NCBI GenBank assembly: GCA_947627145.1 | Contig: CANQUW010000069.1 | Location: forward strand, 1-5,350 | Source of the DNA: an uncultured Bacilli bacterium | GTDB taxonomy: Bacteria; Bacillota_I; Bacilli_A; RF39; UBA660 | Direction of reading: 5' to 3' | DNA: 5,350 nt | In this document: positions 1 through 5,350 of the stretch, one piece after another | How the letters are laid out: each line of letters begins with the position of its first letter | How positions within the stretch are numbered: the stretch's first letter is position 1 | Made by a program: the position numbers and the translations under genes | The notes under the pieces: model-generated | What the model was told of the DNA's origin: nothing | Seen by the model: the letters and a program-made list of their open reading frames with translations, nothing else | Databases searched by the model: none

Positions 1-818
1 TCTTTTAAATATTCTTCCATTTCTTTAGTTTTATTTTTACCAATTAATTCTCCATAAGAGAAGTTTCTACTTTTTATACTTGTACATGTTAATAGTAAGT
101 CTCCAAATCCTGCATAACTTAGAACTGTTTTTGGATCTCCATCAAATACATCTATAATTGTTTTCATATCATGTAGTGCTTCTGTTATTAACATAGCACG
201 TGTTGAGTCATTAGCACCTAGTCCACTAATAATTCCTGATGCGATAGCGATAACATTTTTTATTGCACCACAAGTTTCTACTCCGATAACGTCTTCTGTT
301 GTACGTAGTTTTAAATAATTATTTTTTAAAGCTCTTTTTACTCTGTCTGATGTTTCTGTTGAATGAGATGCTAGTGTTAGAGCACATGGATTTTTACTTG
401 CGATATCTACTGCAAATGTTGGTCCTGAAATTACCGCTATGTGGTTTGTATCAATGTGTTTTTTTATTATTTCACTTAAGAAAAGTCCTGTTTCTTGTTC
501 TATTCCTTTACTTGCAATACAAAAATTAGTGTTTTCGTCTACTAAATCTTTTATAAGATGGCAAGTTTCATCTACAAAAGCTGCTGGGATTACTATAAAT
601 ACTATATCCTTGTCTTGAACACATCTTTTTACATCTGTTGTTATTTCTACATCATCATCTATTTTTACTCCAGGTAGAGTTTTGGCTTCTCTTTTTTCTT
701 CTAAATACTTTTTTTCATCAACAAACTTTGTCCACATTGTAACTTTGTGATGATTATTAGCCATAACTGTTGACAATGCTACACCATAAGCCCCTGTACC
801 TAAAATTCCTATTTCCAT
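1..818 (-). CDS. gpsA: Glycerol-3-phosphate dehydrogenase [NAD(P)+], C-terminus cut by window edge
   Basis: This cytosolic enzyme reduces dihydroxyacetone phosphate to sn-glycerol 3-phosphate, the backbone for membrane phospholipids. 272 codons are visible out of roughly 330 usual for the family; the rest lies beyond base 1. In order: a Rossmann nucleotide-binding loop GTGAYG at residues 7-12 (a variant of the usual GAGSWG), IASKGIE at 101-107 with a conserved Lys104, SGPTFA at 131-136, CGAIKNVIAIASG at 183-195 with the catalytic Lys187, then GFGDLLLTCTS at 237-247 and SRN at 250-252. The helix that normally reads ALITRGL reads MLITEAL here. The start is ATG at 818-816, right at the Rossmann strand. 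An AGGAAAGAGG ribosome binding site lies about 11 bases upstream and begins just after the stop of the DUF3048 gene. That 26-base gap with no terminator suggests one operon. Assignment is secure; only the end is unseen. Confidence 0.95.
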   Translation of the reverse strand, partial: MEIGILGTGAYGVALSTVMANNHHKVTMWTKFVDEKKYLEEKREAKTLPGVKIDDDVEITTDVKRCVQDKDIVFIVIPAAFVDETCHLIKDLVDENTNFCIASKGIEQETGLFLSEIIKKHIDTNHIAVISGPTFAVDIASKNPCALTLASHSTETSDRVKRALKNNYLKLRTTEDVIGVETCGAIKNVIAIASGIISGLGANDSTRAMLITEALHDMKTIIDVFDGDPKTVLSYAGFGDLLLTCTSIKSRNFSYGELIGKNKTKEMEEYLK

Positions 819-844
819 ATATTTGTTTACCTCTTTCCTATTAG

Positions 845-1942
845 TTATTCGATGGTAGTTTCAAATGTTGATGGCTGTATTTGAATAAAAGTATTTCCAT
901 CATTTACTTCTACAATGCTGCCATCTTCGTATGTATAATTTATTTTATCACTACGTGAAGGTTTTGTCCATCTGATTTTTTTAGCATAACCATTTGTAAT
1001 AAAGTATCCCTCTCCTTCTCCTGCTGTTTTTAATTCTTGTCTTCCATAGTCATCTAAGTTATAGTTATCAACATATTCTATTATGATATTTTTGTATTCT
1101 AATTGTTTTTTTGTTGTTTTATCAATATGTGGTTCATTGTTCATAAATCTTAAATATACTTTTTTCTCAGAATCATAAGTATAACTTCTTGTTTCTCTAT
1201 TAGAATAAGGTATTGTTATTTCGTTTGCTACTACTGCATCATCTTCTTCATCTACTTCTTCGGCATCATCGCCTTTTGTTTTCTTTTTGTTAAGGTTTAT
1301 AGGATCTGCACTGTAGTTTAATAAAAGCCAATCATAACTTGTAGTATCGTAATCATTATCTTCTGCTCCTTGATACAAACTATCAGTTGATGTAAAAACA
1401 TTGTGAGGAGATGCTATATTTTTATCTCTTTTATATACATTCTCGGCATTAGTCATACCATTAAGGTTATCAACTCCAAATTTTTTAATGTCATTTTCGG
1501 CAAAAGTACTCCATCCAAAATGTGCATATATAGCATCATTTTCTAAAGCATAATCTAAAAAATAGTGACGAGATGAACGTACTGGACCTATTAAGTCTAC
1601 ATCACGATCTTTATATACAGCCATAATTCTTGTAAGTCCACCTTCTACAATAGCTTCATAAGTTATATAGGCATCTTCTAATCCTGCATGATTATTATTT
1701 CCAACATTGTTATCAATCATTACAGCAATAGGTCTTTTATTACTATTCATATCTACTATCTTTATTTCTTTTTCTTTTTTCTTTTTAGTTGGTTTTTCCA
1801 TATTAAAATATAAGAATAATCCTATAATTCCTATTACTAATAATATTATAATCATTGTTATGATTGTAATTTTCTTTCTTTTTTTCTTTTTCTTCTTTTT
1901 TTCTTCTTGTATTTCATCAAATTTTTGTAATTGTTCAAACAT
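845..1942 (-). CDS. Membrane-anchored DUF3048 domain protein (YerB-like)
   Basis: A 365-residue protein with the two-part DUF3048 architecture of Bacillus YerB. Residues 1-24 are charged and include a Lys/Arg stretch (15-24). A single hydrophobic segment at about 25-46 has no lipobox Cys, so this is probably an N-in membrane anchor, whereas Bacillus YerB is a lipoprotein. A second Lys cluster follows at 53-59. The N-terminal domain runs from RPIAVMIDN (70-78) through HAGLEDAYITYEAIVEGGLTR (about 85-105), IGPVRSSRHYFLDYA (118-132) and ASPHNVF (177-183). A Lys-then-acidic linker at about 219-235 joins it to the C-terminal domain (about 240-360). The start is supported by AAGGAAG seven bases upstream (1950-1956). 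YerB in Bacillus is encoded with pcrA and ligA; here the partner is gpsA, so that context gives no functional clue. The biochemical role is unknown; I infer that the domain acts outside the membrane. Confidence 0.9.
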   Translation of the reverse strand: MFEQLQKFDEIQEEKKKKKKKRKKITIITMIIILLVIGIIGLFLYFNMEKPTKKKKEKEIKIVDMNSNKRPIAVMIDNNVGNNNHAGLEDAYITYEAIVEGGLTRIMAVYKDRDVDLIGPVRSSRHYFLDYALENDAIYAHFGWSTFAENDIKKFGVDNLNGMTNAENVYKRDKNIASPHNVFTSTDSLYQGAEDNDYDTTSYDWLLLNYSADPINLNKKKTKGDDAEEVDEEDDAVVANEITIPYSNRETRSYTYDSEKKVYLRFMNNEPHIDKTTKKQLEYKNIIIEYVDNYNLDDYGRQELKTAGEGEGYFITNGYAKKIRWTKPSRSDKINYTYEDGSIVEVNDGNTFIQIQPSTFETTIE

Positions 1943-2040
1943 AATAACACTTCCTTATCTTTAGAATATCATAAAAGTTTAATACTTACTCATATTATTT
2001 CCAATAAAGTGTAAACCTATTACATATCTTTTTTAATATT

Positions 2041-2064
2041 TAAAAAAGCACGCAGAGGTGCTTA
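2041..2064 (-). terminator. Rho-independent terminator after the receiver gene
   Basis: On the minus strand AAGCAC and GTGCTT (2063-2058 and 2051-2046) form a perfect 6-bp stem around a 6-base loop, followed by a run of six T (2047-2042, partly shared with the stem). The stem uses the last two bases of the receiver stop codon TAA, so termination starts at the very end of the gene and separates it from the DUF3048 gene about 100 bases further on. The stem is short, so efficiency is uncertain. Confidence 0.75.
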
Positions 2065-2574
2065 ATTCCAATTAATTATATTTATTGTTTTTTCAACTAC
2101 TCTTTTTAAATCATTTTCACTAAATGGTTTGGTTAGAATATCTACTATTCTATATTTATAAGCTTTATCTATTGTTTCTTTACCATTTTCTCCTGTTATT
2201 ATAGATACAGGGATTTTGGCAAATAAATTATTGTTTTTTAGGAAATCTAAAACTTCAAAGCCATCAACATTTGGCATGTTTAAATCTAATAACATACCTG
2301 TTACCATATCTTCGTTTGTTTTTATTAAATTTATTACTTCTTTTCCATCTTCTACTACTTTAACTGGTTTTCCTTGAAAAGCTTTTTTTATAAAACTTCT
2401 TACAATAGTAGAGTCATCTGCAACAAGGAAAGTTTTTTCATTTAATTTTTCTTCTTGTTCTGTAGGTTCTTCTGGTTTTAATTCAGGTGCTTGTTGAACT
2501 TCAGTATCTTCTAAATATTTTTTTACTATAGAACGTGCTTCTAGAGCTTTATTTTTTAGTTCTTCGAAATGCAT
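2062..2574 (-). CDS. Response-regulator receiver (CheY-like) fragment with the last Hpt helix at its N-terminus
   Basis: A 170-residue reading frame. Residues 1-22 are a charged helix (MHFEELKNKALEARSIVKKY) that matches the last helix of an Hpt domain. An acidic Glu/Pro/Gln-rich linker follows (about 23-46), then a full receiver domain from about 47 to 166. The receiver has every key residue: the acidic pair Asp53-Asp54, the phospho-acceptor Asp97 in MLLDLNMPNVDG, Thr127 in SIITGENG, and Lys149 in ILTKPF. No output domain follows, so it would act by phosphorylation alone, as CheY or Spo0F do. The ATG at 2574 has no ribosome binding site upstream. The frame is open for 13 further codons upstream, to 2613, and these encode Hpt-like residues. 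It therefore looks like the 3' part of a broken Hpt-receiver gene; whether any of it is translated is uncertain. The domain call is secure. Confidence 0.85.
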   Translation of the reverse strand: MHFEELKNKALEARSIVKKYLEDTEVQQAPELKPEEPTEQEEKLNEKTFLVADDSTIVRSFIKKAFQGKPVKVVEDGKEVINLIKTNEDMVTGMLLDLNMPNVDGFEVLDFLKNNNLFAKIPVSIITGENGKETIDKAYKYRIVDILTKPFSENDLKRVVEKTINIINWN

Positions 2575-2601
2575 ATTTATATAGCTTAAATTATTTTCTT
2601 T

Positions 2602-2630
2602 ACTTTTTAGTATCTAGCATCACTTTTTAG
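2602..2630 (-). repeat. Nine-base direct repeat CTAAAAAGT at the break in the Hpt-receiver gene
   Basis: On the minus strand CTAAAAAGT occurs at 2630-2622, encoding LKS of the phospho-His motif HSLKSDA. It recurs at 2610-2602, encoding LKS of LKSKENN in the other frame. The copies are offset by 20 bases, which is not a multiple of three. The repeat flanks the frame break and may have promoted slippage, but both copies survive, so a simple collapse between them is not what happened. Confidence 0.7.
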
Positions 2631-2822
2631 AGAATGCACAATAATAGCGTAGTTAACCATATCACCAGTTTTTATGTAATTTTCTAGTTCTGGTATTTTT
2701 TTATCTATTGCATTAATTAATTCTCCTATTGTATCGTTATAAGTTGCTATATCACCAAAAAGCTCTAGGCTTTTGTCAACATCTACTCCGTTACTTTTTA
2801 ATATTTCGATATTTCTCTCCAT
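2607..2822 (-). CDS. Truncated histidine phosphotransfer (Hpt) domain, N-terminal fragment
   Basis: A 71-residue frame that starts like a normal small Hpt protein: ERNIEILKSNGVDVDKSLEL (2-21), a second helix region FGDIATYNDTIGELINAID (22-40), a third helix (about 42-51), then YAIIVHSLKSDARY (58-71). His63 in HSLKSDA is the expected phospho-accepting histidine, and Lys66 and Ser67 fit the HxLKxxA pattern. The frame ends in TAA directly after Tyr71, whereas Hpt domains run to about 100 residues and need further helix to close the four-helix bundle. The rest is found, incomplete and out of frame, upstream of and within the receiver frame. The start has AAGGAAGTG at 2839-2831 and a promoter just before it. 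Seen: motif and early stop. Inferred: non-functional fragment of an Hpt-receiver protein. Confidence 0.7.
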   Translation of the reverse strand: MERNIEILKSNGVDVDKSLELFGDIATYNDTIGELINAIDKKIPELENYIKTGDMVNYAIIVHSLKSDARY

Positions 2823-2830
2823 AGTAAATC

Positions 2831-2854
2831 CACTTCCTTATTATGATTATAACA
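2831..2854 (-). promoter_or_regulatory. Extended -10 promoter and ribosome binding site of the Hpt-receiver gene
   Basis: On the minus strand TGTTATAAT spans 2854-2846: a perfect TATAAT (2851-2846) preceded by the TGn extension. No good -35 is present at 16-18 bases, which is typical where an extended -10 is used. The expected start of transcription is near 2839, immediately at the AAGGAAGTG ribosome binding site (2839-2831), giving a leader of only about 17 bases. Confidence 0.65.
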
Positions 2855-2873
2855 TTATTTTATAAATAAAAGG

Positions 2874-2901
2874 AAAAATTCTAGAAAATTTCTAGAATTT
2901 T
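2874..2901 (-). terminator. Terminator-like hairpin after aspS
   Basis: A perfect 12-bp inverted repeat (arms 2875-2886 and 2890-2901, each holding TCTAGA) surrounds a 3-base loop. On the minus strand it ends in five T, then CC and four more T. It starts 21 bases after the aspS stop and lies just before the next promoter, so it fits an aspS terminator. The stem is very AT-rich (two G-C pairs), so termination may be leaky. Confidence 0.65.
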
Positions 2902-2922
2902 ACATTTTTTGGCATTTTTTTC

Positions 2923-4233
2923 CTATGGGTCTAAGCGAGATGGTCCTCTAAATAAGAATTGTGTTTCTTTTATAGTAAGACTTAATAATAACATAGTAAT
3001 TCTATCTACTCCAATAGCAAATCCACCATGTGGAGGACATCCATATTTAAAGAATTGTAAGTAGAATTCTACATCTTTATCCAATCCTTTTTCCTTAGCA
3101 TTTTTAACAAGTTCATTATATCTATGTTCTCTTTGGGAACCAGTTGTAATTTCTGCACCTCTCCATATAAGATCATAACCTTGTGGTGTGTCATCTTTTC
3201 TCATATGATAGAATGGACGTTTTGCTTTGGAATAGTCTGTTACAAATATGAATTCACTATTATATTCTTCCATAGCATATTTAGATGTTAGCTTTTCTGC
3301 TTCGGCATTCATGTCTCCTACATCTTCTTTTGGTATTTCTAGTCCATATCTATTATTAAGTTCTTTATATAAATCTTCAAGTTTTATTCTTGGGAAAGGT
3401 TTTTTAGGTATTATCACTTCACGGTCAAATACCTCTTTTATTTTTTCTCCATATTTTTCCTTTATTTTAGTAAGTCCTGCGATTAGTAAGTCTTCTTCTA
3501 GAGCCATTATATCTTCGTAAGAATCTATATAAGACATTTCCAAATCGAAAGAAGTAAATTCTGTTGCATGTCTTGAAGTATTTGAATTTTCTGCTCTGAA
3601 AGCTGGTGCTACTTCAAAAACTTTAGACATTCCGGAAGCCATAGCCATCTGTTTATAAAATTGTGGACTTTGTGCAAGAAAAGCATCTCTATCAAAGTAT
3701 TCTACTTTAAATACAGAGGAACCTGATTCTGATGCTGTTGATATTAGTTTTGGTGTGTGGATTTCTGTAAAGTTTTCTTTATATAGATACTCTCTCATAG
3801 CTTCTACCATACATGACTCTATTTGACGTGCTAACATATTTTTTTCATTTCTTAAATCTAACCATCTATAATCAAGTCTAGTATCAATATTTACACCATC
3901 TAGATTATTATAATCAAATGGTAATTCTTCTGCTTCTGATAATACTTCTATTTTATTTGGTATAATTTCCATTCCACCTAGTTTTACTGCATCATTTTTA
4001 ATTAATTTTCCTTCTATCTTTACAACAGAATCACGAGTAAGAGTTGATACTAGTTCTACCATTTCTTTGTTATTTTCATCTGACTTTTCAACAGTTGCTT
4101 GTACTTTTCCTGTTGAGTCTCTTAAAATTATAAATTGAACCCATTTTTTATCTCTTACTACATCAATGAAGCCACTGAATGTAATTTCTTTATCTAAATA
4201 ATTTTCCAATTCATTTACATATATCTTTTTCAT
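2923..4233 (-). CDS. aspS: Aspartyl-tRNA synthetase, archaeal type (possibly aspartate--tRNA(Asn/Asp) ligase)
   Basis: A class II synthetase of 436 residues that attaches Asp to tRNA in the cytosol. The length is that of archaeal/eukaryotic-type AspRS; the bacterial type is about 590 and carries an inserted GAD domain, absent here. An N-terminal OB-fold anticodon-binding domain covers about 1-100. The catalytic core has motif 1 around FTEIHTPKL (155-163), the active-site stretch AFLAQSPQFYKQ (184-195), motif 2 with APAFRAENSNTSRHATEFTSFDLEM (209-233, Arg213), and motif 3 GVDRITMLLL (408-417, Arg411). QSPQFYKQ favours AspRS over the related AsnRS. The C-terminus FRGPSRLDP matches the family's end. 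The start is supported by GTGGTGA upstream and an in-frame stop 9 codons before. In bacteria this type often also charges tRNA-Asn for GatCAB amidation; the specificity residues here are mixed. Monocistronic between two terminators. Confidence 0.93.
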   Translation of the reverse strand: MKKIYVNELENYLDKEITFSGFIDVVRDKKWVQFIILRDSTGKVQATVEKSDENNKEMVELVSTLTRDSVVKIEGKLIKNDAVKLGGMEIIPNKIEVLSEAEELPFDYNNLDGVNIDTRLDYRWLDLRNEKNMLARQIESCMVEAMREYLYKENFTEIHTPKLISTASESGSSVFKVEYFDRDAFLAQSPQFYKQMAMASGMSKVFEVAPAFRAENSNTSRHATEFTSFDLEMSYIDSYEDIMALEEDLLIAGLTKIKEKYGEKIKEVFDREVIIPKKPFPRIKLEDLYKELNNRYGLEIPKEDVGDMNAEAEKLTSKYAMEEYNSEFIFVTDYSKAKRPFYHMRKDDTPQGYDLIWRGAEITTGSQREHRYNELVKNAKEKGLDKDVEFYLQFFKYGCPPHGGFAIGVDRITMLLLSLTIKETQFLFRGPSRLDP

Positions 4234-4300
4234 ATTATCACCACTTTTACATATTTTCTACTGTTTTTATTTTATATTCATAGTCTTCACCCATTTGCTT

Positions 4301-4336
4301 CTTTCATATTATAACAAATTTCTACTTGTAAAACAA
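4301..4336 (-). promoter_or_regulatory. aspS promoter (extended -10)
   Basis: On the minus strand a perfect TATAAT at 4313-4308 is preceded by TGT, giving TGTTATAAT, the same nine bases as in the Hpt-receiver promoter. A TTGTTT -35 (4336-4331) sits exactly 17 bases upstream and matches the first three bases of TTGACA. The predicted transcript start is near 4301, which leaves a 68-base leader before aspS. I see no T-box sequence in that leader. Confidence 0.7.
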
Positions 4337-4343
4337 GTAGAAA
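4319..4343. promoter_or_regulatory. Perfect 25-bp palindrome over the aspS -35 region (candidate operator)
   Basis: Arms TTTCTACTTGT and ACAAGTAGAAA (11 bp each, 3-base spacer) pair perfectly. The element covers the proposed -35 and most of the spacer to the -10. As RNA from the upstream gene it would form a second hairpin after the first terminator, but only a weak TTTGTT tract follows. An operator for a dimeric repressor, or a backup terminator, are both possible; I do not recognise the motif as a known operator. Confidence 0.5.
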
Positions 4344-4366
4344 AGAGGACTTATTTTGTCCTCCTT
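4341..4366 (-). terminator. Rho-independent terminator of the HerA-like gene
   Basis: On the minus strand GAGGAC (4363-4358) and GTCCTC (4350-4345) form a 6-bp stem with a 7-base loop, extendable by a G-U and two A-U pairs into the stop codon, and are followed by TTTT. The T tract shares bases with the palindrome that overlaps the aspS promoter, so the end of one unit and the start of the next are interlocked. Confidence 0.8.
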
Positions 4367-5350
4367 AATTACTTTCCTCTTGACTAACAGGTACTTCGTC
4401 TATTAATGGTTTAACTGGTTGTGGACGAGGTATCGTTGGTTCTTTGATTGGTGCGGTTGAATCATATCCACCAACTTTAGAGTCAGGAGCTGTTGCTTCA
4501 ACTGTTGTTGTAAAGTAAGTCGGATTATAATCTGATTCATCAACACCCTTAAATTCTTGTTTTGGAAGAGTGTCAGGTGCTTTGATGGGTCTTGGTGTAG
4601 ATGTAGGCTGTTGTGTAGCACTTTGATTATTTCCTCCATCCCAAATTTCAACAACATCACAGTTTCCACTCTTAGGTGCTGGATCTGGCATTTTTAGTTT
4701 GATAATTAATGGAATTTTAAATGCCATACCGAAACCTAGACAAGTTCCTGATTGCAAACTCTTTTGTTTTTCCACAATTTCATCACTAATATTTGGAACC
4801 ATCTTTTTAATGTATTCAACGTCTACTGGGTGGTTCATCTTAAATATTAAGAAATTTGAACATTGTGAAATAACTGTATCTGAAAGTTCAACTGGTCTTT
4901 GTGAAATCAAACCAAGTAATACACCATATTTACGTCCCTCTTTTGCGATACGTTCAAAGATATTATAACCAATTAAGAAACGGTCTGTATCGTTTTGAAT
5001 GTAACGGTGAGCTTCTTCTACAATTATATGGAAAGGAATGCTTCCTCTATCTTTTAGGGCTTTTGCAAATTCAAATACTAAACGTGAGTATATTTTTGTT
5101 ATAACTTTTGCAAAATCATCATCTACATCATCTAAGTTAATATTTACTATTTGGTATTTTTCTCCATTTGTAATTAATAGAGATGAAAGATACTGCTCTA
5201 GAGTCATATAATCTGGCACATCAAAGAATTTAGCATTTGAACCAATAATTAAATCATGAAGTCTAACTCTTATTGTAACAGAATCTCCATATGTATTTTC
5301 ATTTCTTAACCATCCTTCACTAATTAAAGTAAAGTTTAAGGCTTTCTCTA
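4365..5350 (-). CDS. HerA/DUF87-type ATPase, C-terminal part (N-terminus outside window)
   Basis: 327 residues are visible, and the frame is open to the window edge (first whole codon 5348-5346). A GTG at 5219 could be mistaken for a start but lies inside continuous coding sequence. Visible residues 1-43 (from EKALNFTLISEGWLRN) lead into the RecA-like core. Walker B is FHIIVEEAHRYI (about 106-117, with Glu111-Glu112). Next comes RIAKEGRKYGVLLGLISQRP (about 133-152), the conserved HerA/FtsK-superfamily segment, then VISQCSNFLIFKM (about 159-171). Walker A must lie upstream, unseen. After about residue 240 the protein changes to an 80-residue low-complexity tail rich in Pro, Thr, Gln and Asp, probably disordered. 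HerA proteins are hexameric DNA translocases, classically paired with the nuclease NurA in archaea; bacterial homologues serve in repair or antiphage defence. No partner gene is visible downstream, and the upstream side is unseen, so the role cannot be chosen. Family call is firm. Confidence 0.85.
   Translation of the reverse strand, partial: EKALNFTLISEGWLRNENTYGDSVTIRVRLHDLIIGSNAKFFDVPDYMTLEQYLSSLLITNGEKYQIVNINLDDVDDDFAKVITKIYSRLVFEFAKALKDRGSIPFHIIVEEAHRYIQNDTDRFLIGYNIFERIAKEGRKYGVLLGLISQRPVELSDTVISQCSNFLIFKMNHPVDVEYIKKMVPNISDEIVEKQKSLQSGTCLGFGMAFKIPLIIKLKMPDPAPKSGNCDVVEIWDGGNNQSATQQPTSTPRPIKAPDTLPKQEFKGVDESDYNPTYFTTTVEATAPDSKVGGYDSTAPIKEPTIPRPQPVKPLIDEVPVSQEESN

Larger units (their letters stand above)
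2062..2822 (-). pseudogene. Disrupted Hpt-receiver fusion gene (whole locus)
   Basis: The Hpt fragment (2822-2607) and the receiver fragment (2574-2062) behave as one gene. They share one promoter and one terminator, only the first has a ribosome binding site, and a -1 shift near 2610-2613 joins them as DARY-LKSKENNLSYIN-MHFEEL, which reads on as Hpt sequence. From memory of the family, about 14 residues (an LGFTKLA..-type segment after the His helix) should sit between DARY and LKSKEN. The lesion thus looks like a deletion of roughly 40 bases that also shifts the frame. A sequencing error could explain the shift but not the missing segment. Confidence 0.6.

Noticed and set aside
299..529. 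Plus-strand open frame opposite gpsA, and similar plus-strand frames at 1707-1964, 3248-3520, 4699-4968 and 4901-5104
   Set aside because: Each lies antisense to a well-supported minus-strand gene, has low-complexity Leu/Phe/Ser-rich sequence and shows no family motif.
1957..2040. Promoter for the DUF3048-gpsA unit
   Set aside because: TTTACA near 2015 resembles a -35, but no good -10 sits at 16-18 bases. TATGAT and TATTCT near 1970 lack a matching -35. A promoter is expected here but cannot be placed.
2600..2613. Programmed -1 frameshift joining the Hpt and receiver frames
   Set aside because: The frames overlap by only a few bases (ATAC). The local A5 run is not a standard slippery heptamer and lies in or after the stop. 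The joined product would still lack part of the Hpt fold.
4234..4301. T-box riboswitch or other tRNA-sensing leader for aspS
   Set aside because: The leader is only about 68 bases and has no T-box core sequence or terminator/antiterminator pair.
4267..4307. Leader peptides in the aspS leader (ATG at 4307, and a four-codon frame at 4281-4267)
   Set aside because: The first lies upstream of the predicted transcript start. The second (MNIK) is too short, contains no Asp or Asn codon run, and no attenuator hairpin follows it.
4403..4669. Minus-strand open frame inside the ATPase tail
   Set aside because: It is an out-of-frame reading of the low-complexity tail, composed of Leu/Gln/His repeats, with no support of its own.
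5217..5219. GTG as the start of the ATPase gene
   Set aside because: The frame stays open for 43 more codons to the window edge with plausible ATPase-like sequence, no ribosome binding site precedes the GTG, and Walker A would be missing.

Overview
This is an AT-rich, tightly packed bacterial window with every gene on the minus strand, so it is best read from high to low coordinates. All visible Trp codons are TGG, and the stops are TAA or TAG, so nothing suggests a recoded UGA. The base composition, AAGGAAG-type ribosome binding sites, TATAAT promoters, a DUF3048/YerB protein and an archaeal-type AspRS point to a low-GC Firmicute. An uncultured gut Bacilli/Mollicutes-like or clostridial lineage is my best guess, by inference only; I cannot name a species.

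Layout in transcription order: (1) 5350-4365, the C-terminal part of a HerA/DUF87-type ATPase with a Pro/Thr-rich tail, cut by the window edge and followed by a terminator. (2) 4233-2923, aspS, an archaeal-type aspartyl-tRNA synthetase with its own extended -10 promoter. That promoter lies under a perfect 25-bp palindrome. A terminator hairpin follows the gene. (3) 2822-2062, a second extended -10 promoter, then what looks like one Hpt-receiver (phosphorelay) gene broken in two. The Hpt part stops just after its phospho-His motif; the receiver part carries the remaining Hpt helix and a complete CheY-like domain. A terminator follows directly. (4) 1942-845, a membrane-anchored DUF3048 (YerB-like) protein. 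(5) 818-1, gpsA, glycerol-3-phosphate dehydrogenase, 26 bases downstream of (4) and probably cotranscribed with it; its C-terminus lies outside the window.

The genes are mostly housekeeping (tRNA charging, phospholipid precursor synthesis, DNA translocation/repair). No mobile element, CRISPR array, tRNA or rRNA was seen, and no intergenic gap exceeds about 135 bases. The strongest unusual signal is the broken Hpt-receiver gene: the sequence between the two reading frames still encodes Hpt-like residues in the receiver frame, the receiver part has no ribosome binding site, and a piece of the Hpt fold seems to be missing. I found no convincing evidence for a wholly new system.
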